A stretch of DNA of 64,000 nt from an uncultured Pelagibacteraceae bacterium (GTDB taxonomy: Bacteria; Pseudomonadota; Alphaproteobacteria; Pelagibacterales; Pelagibacteraceae), in NCBI GenBank assembly GCA_902568235.1, contig CACFPS010000001.1, forward strand, positions 124,001 through 188,000, read 5' to 3'. Each line of letters opens with the position of its first letter. The stretch's first letter is position 1. Under the pieces are notes generated by a model. It was not told where the DNA came from. It saw only the letters and a list, made by a program, of their open reading frames with translations, and made no database searches. Position numbers and translations under genes: made by a program. This document shows positions 53,169 to 62,609 of this stretch, piece after piece.

Positions 53169-53342
53169 AATACTATATTTTGTATATAAATTATTTTATA
53201 TAACATCATCTTGAAGCATAAACATAATAAAAAACAAGTTTTTTTTTAATGTTTTTAACAAAAAACAACAATTTTGAGTATTAACTGTAGGTTGAATTAA
53301 AGATATATAACCCATTGTATAAATCAAAATGTATAAAATCTT

Positions 53343-54509
53343 ATGAGCTCTTTAGCAAAAAATTATAATAGAAGAAATTTATCATTTTTGAAAGGCAAGG
53401 GAAGTTTTCTCTATGCTTCAAATGGAAAAAAGTATTTAGATTTTGTACAAGGAATCGCAGTTAATTCATTAGGACATGCAAATCCATACTTAGTTAAAGC
53501 AATAAACAAACAATCAAAAAAACTTTGGCATGTATCTAATTCATTTAGGATACCTGAAGGCGAAAGATTAGCAAAAAGATTAACCCAAAAAACATTTGCT
53601 GAATCAGTAATTTTTCAAAATAGTGGTGCAGAAGCTACAGAAGCCGCTATTAAAGTTGCTAAAAGATATTTTTATTCTATAGGCAAATCAAGAAAGAATA
53701 GAATCCTTTGCATAAAAAATTCTTTTCATGGAAGAACTATTGCAACAATTAATGCAAGCGGTTCAAAAAAGATGATGGAGGGTTTTGGACCTAAGATAAA
53801 AGGATTTGATCATTTTGAATTTGGAAATCATAAAAAACTTAAAAAAATGATTACTAAAAAAACAGCAGCAGTTATGGTTGAGCCAATAATGGGCGAAGGA
53901 GGCATAAAGGTAATTCCCGATTGGTGTTTAAGAGAGCTAAGAAAAATTTGCAATAAAACAAAAACGCTATTAATTTTAGATGAAGTTCAATGTGGTATAG
54001 GAAGATCTGGCAAATTTTTTGCTTTTGAACATGCAAAAGTTAAGCCTGATATTGTGCCTATAGCTAAAGGCATTGGCGGAGGTTTTCCCATAGGCGCAGT
54101 TTTAATGACAAAAAAAGTTGCCTCTGGAATGACTCCTGGAACTCATGGTTCAACTTTTGGAGGAAATCCATTAGCTATGTCAGTCGGAAATGCAGTTTTA
54201 GATCAAATATTTAAAAAGGAATTTCTCAAAAATGTAAAAAAATTATCAAGATATTTTCATTCTGAATTGAATAAAATCAAAGAAGAATTTCCAAAAATTA
54301 TTAAAGAAGTTAGAGGTATTGGTTTTTTAATAGGCTTACAATTGTTTAATAATCAATCAAAGTTTATTCAAAAGTTGATGGATAATAATTTACTAACAAT
54401 TAGAGCGGCAGAAAATGTTATAAGAATATTGCCACCACTAAATGTAAAAAAAAAAGAAATAGATTTGGCTCTTAAAATTATAAAAAAAGTTTGCTTAACT
54501 TATAAATAA
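53343..54509 (+). CDS. argD: Acetylornithine aminotransferase
   Basis: Class III aminotransferase: NSGAEATEAAIKVAKRY, SFHGRTIATINASG, LLILDEVQCGIGRSGKFFAFEHA, GTHGSTFGGNPLA; next to argF. Confidence 0.93.
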   Translation: MSSLAKNYNRRNLSFLKGKGSFLYASNGKKYLDFVQGIAVNSLGHANPYLVKAINKQSKKLWHVSNSFRIPEGERLAKRLTQKTFAESVIFQNSGAEATEAAIKVAKRYFYSIGKSRKNRILCIKNSFHGRTIATINASGSKKMMEGFGPKIKGFDHFEFGNHKKLKKMITKKTAAVMVEPIMGEGGIKVIPDWCLRELRKICNKTKTLLILDEVQCGIGRSGKFFAFEHAKVKPDIVPIAKGIGGGFPIGAVLMTKKVASGMTPGTHGSTFGGNPLAMSVGNAVLDQIFKKEFLKNVKKLSRYFHSELNKIKEEFPKIIKEVRGIGFLIGLQLFNNQSKFIQKLMDNNLLTIRAAENVIRILPPLNVKKKEIDLALKIIKKVCLTYK

Positions 54510-54511
54510 AG

Positions 54512-55441
54512 ATGAAAAATTTTATTAACCTAAAAGATGTACCAACATCGGATCTTAGAAAAATTATAGAAGATGCAAAAAAAAGAAAAATAAAAAGAAA
54601 AAAATTTAATACAATTGATATAGATAAAGATAATCCTTTAAAGGGAAAATTACTTATTCAAATGTTTGAAAAGGCTAGCTCAAGAACGAGATTAAGTTTT
54701 TACCTTGCGATAAAACAATTAGGAGCAGGAACTATAACTATCAAACCAAAAGAAATGCATTTGGGAAAAGGTGGCGAAAGTTTATCTGACACTGCAAAGA
54801 TTTTATCAACTTATGGAGATGCATTCATGTTAAGAACTGATAGTGACAAAAAAATGGAAGAGTTTAGTAAATATCTAAAAATTCCAATTATTAATGGATT
54901 GAGCCCTTCATCACATCCTACACAAGTTTTATCAGATATTTTTACAGTTGAAGAGATTAAGAAAAAACCAATTTCAAAATTAAATATTTGTTGGATTGGC
55001 GACTGTAATAATGTTCTTAATAGTTTAATTGCTGCATCAGTTAAGTTTTCTTTTAAATTAAATATTGGTTGCCCTAAAAACTATGAACCAAAAAAATTTG
55101 TAATGGATTGGGTAAAAAAAAATAAAAAAAAAATAAATATTTTTAATGAAGCAAAAAAAGCTGCAAAGGATGCTGATGTTATTTTTTCAGATAAAGTTAT
55201 TTCTTTAAATGATAAAGTTAATAAATTTAAAAAGATGAAAGATTTTAAGAAGTTTAAAATTGATACAAAATTAATGAGTTTTGCAAAAAAAGATGTCATT
55301 TTTTTACACTGTCTACCAAGAGGCTCCGAAGTTATAGATGAAGTATTTTTTGGAAAAAATTCTAAAGTTTGGTTGCAAGCACTCAATAGAGTTCACATTC
55401 AAAAAAGTATTTTGTTATATTGTTTTGATAAACTACGGTAG
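54512..55441 (+). CDS. argF: Ornithine carbamoyltransferase
   Basis: FEKASSRTRLSFYLAIKQLG, PSSHPTQVLSDIFTVEE, FLHCLPRGSEV. Confidence 0.95.
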   Translation: MKNFINLKDVPTSDLRKIIEDAKKRKIKRKKFNTIDIDKDNPLKGKLLIQMFEKASSRTRLSFYLAIKQLGAGTITIKPKEMHLGKGGESLSDTAKILSTYGDAFMLRTDSDKKMEEFSKYLKIPIINGLSPSSHPTQVLSDIFTVEEIKKKPISKLNICWIGDCNNVLNSLIAASVKFSFKLNIGCPKNYEPKKFVMDWVKKNKKKINIFNEAKKAAKDADVIFSDKVISLNDKVNKFKKMKDFKKFKIDTKLMSFAKKDVIFLHCLPRGSEVIDEVFFGKNSKVWLQALNRVHIQKSILLYCFDKLR

Positions 55442-55963
55442 AGGGAGTGGGTTATCTGAATTTTGATTCATAAAAAGAATTACTGAAGCCCTATCTTTCT
55501 CTTTTTTTAATCCAGCAAAAGCCATTTTTGTTCCTTTAATATGAACTTGTGGTTTTATCAAAAAACCATTCATTTCACCAAACGTCCATGATTTTCCGTA
55601 AGCCATTAAGGCTTTAGAATATTTATAATCACTTAAAGCGGCAACATTTCTACCAAGAACATTATATAGAGCGGGGCCTATTTTATTTTTTCCATCTTTT
55701 TTTACAGAATGACAAGCACTACACTTTTTAAAAACACTTTTTCCATGATCAACATTGCCCATTGCTAACAAAGCTGAAATGTCAACTGTCTGAACAGAAT
55801 CTGCAGCTTGAGAGGTAGTTTCAGTTGAGGCTTCTACTTTGTAAGCGCTAATATTTGGTTTATCAACATGGAAAATTAGATCAGAAAATTTTCCTATTCC
55901 AAAAATTACAAGAAAAACTACTAAGACAGCAGCAATAATTTTATTTACCTCAAATGAGTCCAT
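55433..55963 (-). CDS. Membrane-anchored cytochrome c
   Basis: N-terminal TM IIAAVLVVFLVIFGIGKF; heme site CSACHSV; KIGPALYNVLGR; distal Met region GTKMAFAGLKKEKDRASVI. Confidence 0.9.
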   Translation of the reverse strand: MDSFEVNKIIAAVLVVFLVIFGIGKFSDLIFHVDKPNISAYKVEASTETTSQAADSVQTVDISALLAMGNVDHGKSVFKKCSACHSVKKDGKNKIGPALYNVLGRNVAALSDYKYSKALMAYGKSWTFGEMNGFLIKPQVHIKGTKMAFAGLKKEKDRASVILFMNQNSDNPLPLP

Positions 55964-56060
55964 GATTTTTACTTAATAAGGACGTATAACATGATAAACA
56001 AAAAAAATACTAAATTTTACTTTAATTATTGCGTCTGAAAGACGCATTATAATTAGATTT

Positions 56061-56801
56061 ATGAGAAAAAGTATAGTTTTAATACCTTCCAGGATGGCAG
56101 CTACAAGATTGCCAAACAAGCCCCTACTTAAAATAAATAACAAATCTTTAATTATGCATGTTTATCAAAAAGCAAAACTAAGTAATGTCGGGGATGTTTA
56201 TGTTGCAACTGGCGATGATGAAATTTTTAATGAAGTGATAAAAAATGGTGGAAAATGTCTTAAAACTGAAAAGTCACATCAAACAGGAACAGACAGAATT
56301 TTTGATGCCTTCAAAAAACTTGATATAAAAAATATTAATTATGTAATCAATCTTCAAGGCGATGAGCCTCTCATTGATATTAAAGATATTCAAAATCTTA
56401 ATATTAAAGCAATTAAAAATAACTCAGATATGGCTACGCTTGCCTGCAAAATTGATGATAATAAAATTTTTGAAAATAAAAATATTGTAAAAGTAGTTAC
56501 AAATAAAGAGATTGATAATAATACTATTTCAAGTGCAATTGAATTCTCAAGAAATATTAAAAAGTACGATAAAAACAATATTTATCATCATATTGGTATA
56601 TATATTTATAAGCCCTCAATATTAAAAAAATTTGTTCAATTACAACAAACCAAAGATGAAAAAAAAGAGAAACTAGAACAACTTAGAGCATTACAAAACA
56701 ATATTAAAATTGATGTTGTTTTTGCTAACTCCAAACCAATTGGTGTAGATACTAAAAAGGATTATATAGAAATTAAAAAATTAATGGAATATAAGAACTG
56801 A
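56061..56801 (+). CDS. kdsB: CMP-KDO synthetase
   Basis: IPSRMAATRLPNKPL, TGTDRIFDAFKKL, NLQGDEPLI, GIYIYKPSIL, EQLRALQNNIKIDV. Confidence 0.95.
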   Translation: MRKSIVLIPSRMAATRLPNKPLLKINNKSLIMHVYQKAKLSNVGDVYVATGDDEIFNEVIKNGGKCLKTEKSHQTGTDRIFDAFKKLDIKNINYVINLQGDEPLIDIKDIQNLNIKAIKNNSDMATLACKIDDNKIFENKNIVKVVTNKEIDNNTISSAIEFSRNIKKYDKNNIYHHIGIYIYKPSILKKFVQLQQTKDEKKEKLEQLRALQNNIKIDVVFANSKPIGVDTKKDYIEIKKLMEYKN

Positions 56802-56805
56802 AATT

Positions 56806-57633
56806 ATGAAAATTCTTTATCAAGGTGTAGCAGGAAGTTATAGTGAGAGTTGTGCTAAAAAAATGTATCCTGATTGTGAAACAATATCTTGCAAAACATT
56901 TGATGAATGTTTTGAAAAAGCGAGTAAGGATAATTCGTTAAGAGCTATTATTCCTGAATCAAACAAGACTACAGGCAATATAGGAGTAGAATATTTATTA
57001 TTTAAATATAGATTAAATATTTATGCAGAACATTTCTTTCCTATTAATCATAATTTATTAGGTATAAAGGGTTCTAAAATTTCTGATGTTAAAAATGTTT
57101 ACTCTCATGGACAAGCTTTGAGTCAATCTTCTGAATTTATAAAAAAATATCAATTAAACGAAAATGTTAGAGCAGATACGGCCGGTTCTGCTAAATATAT
57201 TTCGGAGACAAAAGATAAAACAAAAGCCGCAATTGCATCGAAACTCAGTGCTAGCATTTATGGATTAGATATCTTGCGCGAAAATATTCAAGATGATAAA
57301 AATAATGTAACGAGATTTTTAGTTATGGGTAAAGAAATATCTCAACCAAAATATAAAGATGGAAATTATATCACTTCATTTTTGTTTAAACTAAAGAGCA
57401 AACCTGCGGCTCTTTATTCTTCCCTATCAGGTTTTGCGATTAATGGAGTTAATATGACAAAACTACAAAGTTTTCCTGAAAAAAATTCATTTTCTTCTTT
57501 TTTTTTTCTTTGTGATATTGAGGGTCATATCGAGGATCAAAAAATCAAAAATTCTTTAGAAGAATTAGGTTTGCATTGTCAAGATATGCACGTACTAGGT
57601 GTTTTTAATTCCGATAAATTCAGAGAAAATTAA
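56806..57633 (+). CDS. pheA: Prephenate dehydratase
   Basis: YQGVAGSYSESCAKKMYPDCE, PESNKTTGNIGVEYLL, DKNNVTRFLVMGKE, ACT domain. Confidence 0.93.
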   Translation: MKILYQGVAGSYSESCAKKMYPDCETISCKTFDECFEKASKDNSLRAIIPESNKTTGNIGVEYLLFKYRLNIYAEHFFPINHNLLGIKGSKISDVKNVYSHGQALSQSSEFIKKYQLNENVRADTAGSAKYISETKDKTKAAIASKLSASIYGLDILRENIQDDKNNVTRFLVMGKEISQPKYKDGNYITSFLFKLKSKPAALYSSLSGFAINGVNMTKLQSFPEKNSFSSFFFLCDIEGHIEDQKIKNSLEELGLHCQDMHVLGVFNSDKFREN

Positions 57634-57645
57634 CTTTTAAGATTA

Positions 57646-57675
57646 TTGTAGAATAGAAAAAATTATTGGTATAAT
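57646..57675 (+). promoter_or_regulatory. Putative sigma-70 promoter for ffs
   Basis: TTGTAG (57646-57651), 18-bp spacer, TATAAT (57670-57675), then GGAGG at 57682. Confidence 0.65.
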
Positions 57676-57681
57676 AACATT

Positions 57682-57769
57682 GGAGGCCAATCAGGTGGAG
57701 TTACCATGAACTCCCCTAGACTTGAAAAAGAGCAAGGGTAATGAGTATTTTCCAGGTTGGTTGGTCTCC
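57682..57769 (+). ncRNA. ffs: 4.5S / small SRP RNA
   Basis: Closed by GGAGGCCAA/TTGGTCTCC; apical CCCT-AGA-CTT-GAAA-AAG-AGCA-AGGG fits SRP helix 8 with a GNRA tetraloop and the conserved AGCA side; directly upstream of dnaX. Confidence 0.85.
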
Positions 57770-57781
57770 TTAATTAATTCT

Positions 57782-59416
57782 ATGAATCAAAATTCAAAAG
57801 TCTTAGCTTTAAAATATAGGCCTCAGGTTTTTGAGGATCTTATAGGACAAGAAGTTGCTGCTGAGACAATTTTTAACTCAATTAAATCCAAGAAATTAGC
57901 TAACGCTTACCTTTTTACAGGCATAAGAGGAATAGGCAAAACAACATTTGCAAGAATAGTTGCTAAGTCACTTAATTGTAAGAATGGAGTTGATAATTTA
58001 TGTAAACAAAATTTTTGCAATCATTGTGAATCAATTATTAATTCCAATCATATTGATGTGCTCGAAATGGATGCGGCAAGCAAAACTGGAGTTGATGACG
58101 TAAGAGATTTAATTGAGTTTTCTCGCTACAGACCTACTTCAGCAAAATATAAAATTTTTATAATAGACGAAGTTCACATGTTAAGTAAACAAGCATTTAA
58201 TGCATTATTAAAAACTCTTGAAGAGCCACCTGAATATTTAAAATTTATTTTTGCAACAACGGAAATAAAAAAAATTCCAATAACTGTTGTATCAAGATGT
58301 CAAAGATTTGACCTTTCAAGAGTAAAATCGGAAAAACTATTTAATTTTTTAAAAGGGATTGTAGCAAAAGAAAATGGAAAAGTAGCTGAAGACGCTTTAA
58401 GACTTATAGTTAAGATATCAGAGGGTTCTGTAAGAGACGCTCTATCTTTATTAGATCGAGGTCTAATTTCATATTCTAATGGTGAAGAACTTACTTTAAG
58501 TAAAGCTCAGAATATTTATGGATATTTTGACAAAAGTTCACTCATAGACCTTTTTGAAGATTTGTTTCAAGGGAAAGAAGACTCTGTAATAAATAGATAT
58601 AGAAAAATTTTTGATGCAGGAGTAGATCCAAAAGTATTTTTAAACGACTTTCTTGAAATACTTTATTATATTAAAAATATATCATCAATTAAATTGCAAG
58701 GAACAAATTTTTCTCTTAATGATGACGAATTTAATAAGATTAATAATATTTCCAATCAATTAACAACAAAAGATTTGTTACTATTTTGGCATTTTACAAT
58801 TAATGCAATTGATGAGGTAGAAATAGTATCTAATAAAAACTTATCAGTAGAAATGTTTTTGATTAGATTAATGCATTTAAAATCTTTTAATAAAATTGAC
58901 AATGAAGAAAATGAAAAAAGTAAATTAGCAAAAAAAGATGATACTTCTTCTTCAAAAGGAAAAATTGTTGAACAAATAAAAAATATTACACAAGAGGAAA
59001 AATCTAATCTAAAAATAAAATCTGACGAAACTATAAATTATTTATCGCTAGAAAACTTAGAAAGTTTAATCCAATTGTGTAATTTTAAAAAAGAAATAAA
59101 ATTAAAATATGAATTAGAAAATAATGTTAATTTGGTCTCATTCTCAATGGGAAGAATTGAAATAGCTTTTAATGAAAAATTAGATAAAGATTTTATAAAA
59201 GAATTATCCACCAAACTTTATGATTGGACGAGTAAAAGATGGATTATTTCTTTGTCCAAAAAAGAAGGACAAATCTCAAAAAAACAAGAGGAAAAAAATA
59301 AAAAAATCGTACTTTTTAATAATACAAAAAAAAGTCATGTTTATAAAAAAGTTTTAGATTTTTTCCCCGATGCTGAGCTGATTGATGTGCAAGAGAGAGA
59401 TAAGCAGAATGACTGA
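57782..59416 (+). CDS. dnaX: DNA polymerase III subunits tau (and possibly gamma)
   Basis: MNQNSKVLALKYRPQVFEDLIGQE, FTGIRGIGKTTFAR, CNHCESI zinc module, EMDAASKTGVDDVRDL, DEVHMLSKQAFNALLKTLEEPPE. Listed start 57722 lies inside ffs, so start set to 57782. Confidence 0.93.
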   Translation: MNQNSKVLALKYRPQVFEDLIGQEVAAETIFNSIKSKKLANAYLFTGIRGIGKTTFARIVAKSLNCKNGVDNLCKQNFCNHCESIINSNHIDVLEMDAASKTGVDDVRDLIEFSRYRPTSAKYKIFIIDEVHMLSKQAFNALLKTLEEPPEYLKFIFATTEIKKIPITVVSRCQRFDLSRVKSEKLFNFLKGIVAKENGKVAEDALRLIVKISEGSVRDALSLLDRGLISYSNGEELTLSKAQNIYGYFDKSSLIDLFEDLFQGKEDSVINRYRKIFDAGVDPKVFLNDFLEILYYIKNISSIKLQGTNFSLNDDEFNKINNISNQLTTKDLLLFWHFTINAIDEVEIVSNKNLSVEMFLIRLMHLKSFNKIDNEENEKSKLAKKDDTSSSKGKIVEQIKNITQEEKSNLKIKSDETINYLSLENLESLIQLCNFKKEIKLKYELENNVNLVSFSMGRIEIAFNEKLDKDFIKELSTKLYDWTSKRWIISLSKKEGQISKKQEEKNKKIVLFNNTKKSHVYKKVLDFFPDAELIDVQERDKQND

Positions 59417-59726
59417 TTTTGGCAAAATTTTAGAAAAAGCTAAAGAATTGGAAATTAAGATGAAGGAAAGCCAAAATAAAATAAAAAAAATTGAGGTAAT
59501 TGGTGTTTCGGGTGGTGAGACAGTAAAAGTTACTCTTAACGGAGATGGCGAAATGATCAATCTTGATATAAGTGATGAAATTTTAAAAGAAGATAAGGGC
59601 ATTATTGAAGATTTGATATTGGCAGCTCACAACAATGCAAAATCCAAGTTAAAATCTAAAACTTCAGAAGAAATTTCTAAAGCTACTGGCGAATTTGGTA
59701 TTCCAGGATTTAAATGGCCACTGTAA
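59409..59726 (+). CDS. ybaB: YbaB/EbfC nucleoid-associated protein
   Basis: MTDFGKILEKAKELEIKMKESQNKIKKIEVIGVSGGETVKVTLNGDGEM; between dnaX and recR. Confidence 0.93.
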   Translation: MTDFGKILEKAKELEIKMKESQNKIKKIEVIGVSGGETVKVTLNGDGEMINLDISDEILKEDKGIIEDLILAAHNNAKSKLKSKTSEEISKATGEFGIPGFKWPL

Positions 59727-59727
59727 A

Positions 59728-60342
59728 ATGCAAAGTATCTCAGAAATAGACAATTTAATTAAACTTATTTCTAAGCTTCCTGGATTAGGTCCAAAATCAG
59801 CTAAGAGAATAATTCTAAAATTAGTTAACAATCGGCAAGAGATTTTAAAACCTCTTGCAGAAACTTTGAATGTGGTATTTAAAAATGTAGTTAGATGCAA
59901 GAAATGTGGGACACTTAAATCAGGAATATATATTTGTGATAACTGTGAAAATACTAATAAAAAATTTAACAAAATTTGCGTAGTTGAAAATATAGCTGAT
60001 CAATGGGCAATAGAGAGCTCTACTATTTTTCAGGGATACTTTCATATTTTAGGTGGCACTCTTTCAAATTCTAATAATCAACGTAAAGAAGATCTTTTAA
60101 TTGATTCATTAATTTCTAACATAAAACAAAAAAAAATTGAGGAAGTAATTTTAGCAACTAGTGCAACTGTGGAGGGGCAAACAACTGCATTTTATATTCA
60201 AGATAATTTGAAGAATTTAAAAATTAAAGTATCAAAACTGGCGTATGGAATTCCAATTGGTGGTGAAATTGAAAATTTGGATGATGGCACTTTAATTTCA
60301 GCTTTTAAAAATAGACGTGGATTTAATTCAGAATCAGATTGA
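59728..60342 (+). CDS. recR: Recombination protein RecR
   Basis: LISKLPGLGPKSAKRIILKL, zinc finger CKKCGTLKSGIYICDNC, TOPRIM VVENIADQWAIE, KVSKLAYGIPIGGEIENLDDGTL. Start set to 59728. Confidence 0.95.
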   Translation: MQSISEIDNLIKLISKLPGLGPKSAKRIILKLVNNRQEILKPLAETLNVVFKNVVRCKKCGTLKSGIYICDNCENTNKKFNKICVVENIADQWAIESSTIFQGYFHILGGTLSNSNNQRKEDLLIDSLISNIKQKKIEEVILATSATVEGQTTAFYIQDNLKNLKIKVSKLAYGIPIGGEIENLDDGTLISAFKNRRGFNSESD

Positions 60343-62511
60343 TTTTTTAATCAATCTATTAAAATGTAGCAAAGGCTCTGTATAACCTGATGGTTGAAAT
60401 TTACCATGAAAAACTAAATCACATGCAGCCTTGAATGCTATGGACTTATCAAAATTTCCTGCCATAGGTTGATAAGCAGATTGGTCTTTCATGGTGGGAT
60501 CCTTTAAATTTTGTCTGTCAACAATTTTTGCCATTTTTTTCATAATTTCTAACACTTGTTTTTTACTACACACACCATGATATAGCCAATTAGCTATATG
60601 TTGACTGCTTATTCTGCAAGTAGCCCTATCCTCCATCAAACCAACTCCATTTATATCAGGAACTTTCGAGCATCCGACAGATTGATCAATCCATCTAACC
60701 ACATATCCTAAAATTCCTTGGGCATTATTTCTAAGTTCATTATTAATTTCTTCAATTGACCAGTTATTTTTTTTTGCCACTGGAATAGTTAATAAATCTA
60801 AAAGTTTAGCAGGTTTTCTTTTTGATAACTCTTTATGTTTATCAAATACGTTAATTTCGTGATAGTGAAGAGCGTGAATTGATGCTGCAGTAGGGGATGG
60901 TACCCAGGCACAATTAGCTCCTGACGCAGGATGAGCAGCTTTCTGTTTTAACATGTCCCTCATTAAGTCTGGCATTGCCCACATTCCTTTTCCGATTTGA
61001 GCTTTTCCTGAAAAACCACAAGAGAGACCTATATCAACGTTATTATTTTCATAAGCTGAGATCCATTTTGAAGATTTCATGTTTCCCTTAAGAATCATTG
61101 GGCCAGATTCCATTGAAGTATGGATTTCATCTCCAGTTCTGTCTAAAAATCCAGTATTAATAAAGAAGACTCTATTTTTTAAAACTCTTATACATTCTTT
61201 TAAATTAACAGAGGTTCTTCTTTCTTCATCCATAATTCCACAAAGTATTTGATTTTTTTTTAATTTTAATACTTTTTCAACTTTCTCAAAAATTAAATTG
61301 GTAAAAGCACATTCCTCTGGACCGTGCATTTTTGGTTTAACGATATAAATTGAATTAGTTTTTGAATTTCCTTTTCTTTTAAAATCATGAATGCTAGCAA
61401 GAGAAGTAACGAATGCATCTAAAATTCCTTCAGGACATTCAGATCCGTCATTTAAAAGTATTGCTGGAGTTGTCATAAGATGACCAACATTTCTATTTAA
61501 AAGCAATGATCTGCCATGTAATTTAAATTTTTTACCTTTTTTTGAAATATAATTTCTATCAGCATTTAATTTTCTTATAATTTTTTTTCCTTTTTTTAAA
61601 AATTTTACTTTTAAATTTCCTTTCATTAATTCCAACCAATTTCGATATCCAAGAACTTTATCTTCGGCATCTACGGCTGCTACACTGTCTTCATGATCAC
61701 AAATAGTAGAAATAGCAGATTCTAAAAAAATATCGTGTATATTTATTTTATTTCCATCAGGATTATTAGGCTCCATATTTCCAACTTGATTAAATAAAAT
61801 ATCAATATGAAGATTATTATTAACAAATAATAACGAAGATATTTTATTTGATTTTTTATTATAACCTACAAATTGTTTTGGATTTTTTAGTTTTAAAATT
61901 AATTTATTATTTTTTATTTCTGGAATTTTTCTTAAATTGTTCCAACTTTTATTTTTTAAAGGTATGTATTTATCTAATAGATTGAGAGAATATTCTATAA
62001 CTTTTTTACCTCTAATTGGATTGTAAGTATTTCCTTTTAATGCTCCATGAGTTTCTGGGATTATATCTGCCCCATATAAACTATCATATAAGCTAACCCA
62101 TCTCGCGTTGGCAGCATTTAATAAAAATCTAGAATTAGAAACAGGACAGACTAGCTGAGGACCACAAATACTCGAAATTTCATTATCAACATTTTTTGTC
62201 AAAATTTTAAAATTTGGCCCAGGTTTTAATAAATAACCAATTTTTTTTAAGAATTTCATATATTCTTTTAAATTTAAATTTTTATATTTTCTTTCAATAT
62301 GCCAAGTATCGATTGATTTTTGAATTTTTTCTCTTTTTTCTAATAACTTTTTATTTTTTGGAGCTAATTCTGTTACCGCTTTACTAAAGCCGTTCCAGAA
62401 TTTATTTTTTTTAATATGAATCCCCTTCAAAAGCTCATTATTTATAAAATTAAATAGAATTTTGGATACTGAAAAGTTTTTAATTTTAATATATTCTTCT
62501 TTTTTTTTCAT
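60334..62511 (-). CDS. glcB: Malate synthase G
   Basis: 725 aa; NARWVSLYDSLYGADIIPE, IMDEERRTSVNLKECI, NTGFLDRTGDEIHTSMESGPM, HPASGANCAWVPSPTAASIHALHYH, EDRATCRISSQHIANWLYHG. Confidence 0.96.
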   Translation of the reverse strand: MKKKEEYIKIKNFSVSKILFNFINNELLKGIHIKKNKFWNGFSKAVTELAPKNKKLLEKREKIQKSIDTWHIERKYKNLNLKEYMKFLKKIGYLLKPGPNFKILTKNVDNEISSICGPQLVCPVSNSRFLLNAANARWVSLYDSLYGADIIPETHGALKGNTYNPIRGKKVIEYSLNLLDKYIPLKNKSWNNLRKIPEIKNNKLILKLKNPKQFVGYNKKSNKISSLLFVNNNLHIDILFNQVGNMEPNNPDGNKINIHDIFLESAISTICDHEDSVAAVDAEDKVLGYRNWLELMKGNLKVKFLKKGKKIIRKLNADRNYISKKGKKFKLHGRSLLLNRNVGHLMTTPAILLNDGSECPEGILDAFVTSLASIHDFKRKGNSKTNSIYIVKPKMHGPEECAFTNLIFEKVEKVLKLKKNQILCGIMDEERRTSVNLKECIRVLKNRVFFINTGFLDRTGDEIHTSMESGPMILKGNMKSSKWISAYENNNVDIGLSCGFSGKAQIGKGMWAMPDLMRDMLKQKAAHPASGANCAWVPSPTAASIHALHYHEINVFDKHKELSKRKPAKLLDLLTIPVAKKNNWSIEEINNELRNNAQGILGYVVRWIDQSVGCSKVPDINGVGLMEDRATCRISSQHIANWLYHGVCSKKQVLEIMKKMAKIVDRQNLKDPTMKDQSAYQPMAGNFDKSIAFKAACDLVFHGKFQPSGYTEPLLHFNRLIKKSI

Positions 62512-62609
62512 TTAATAACTGTTTTTTTACAAAAAATATAATTTTTTTTAATTTCACCATTTTATTGCCTATTTTAAATTGATAAACAACTGTAATAATT
62601 ATTAAATAT

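Noticed and set aside
57722-57781. N-terminal extension of dnaX (MKKSKGNEYFPGWLVSLINS)
   Set aside because: Lies within the SRP RNA and its spacer; DnaX homology starts at MNQNSKVLALKYRP.
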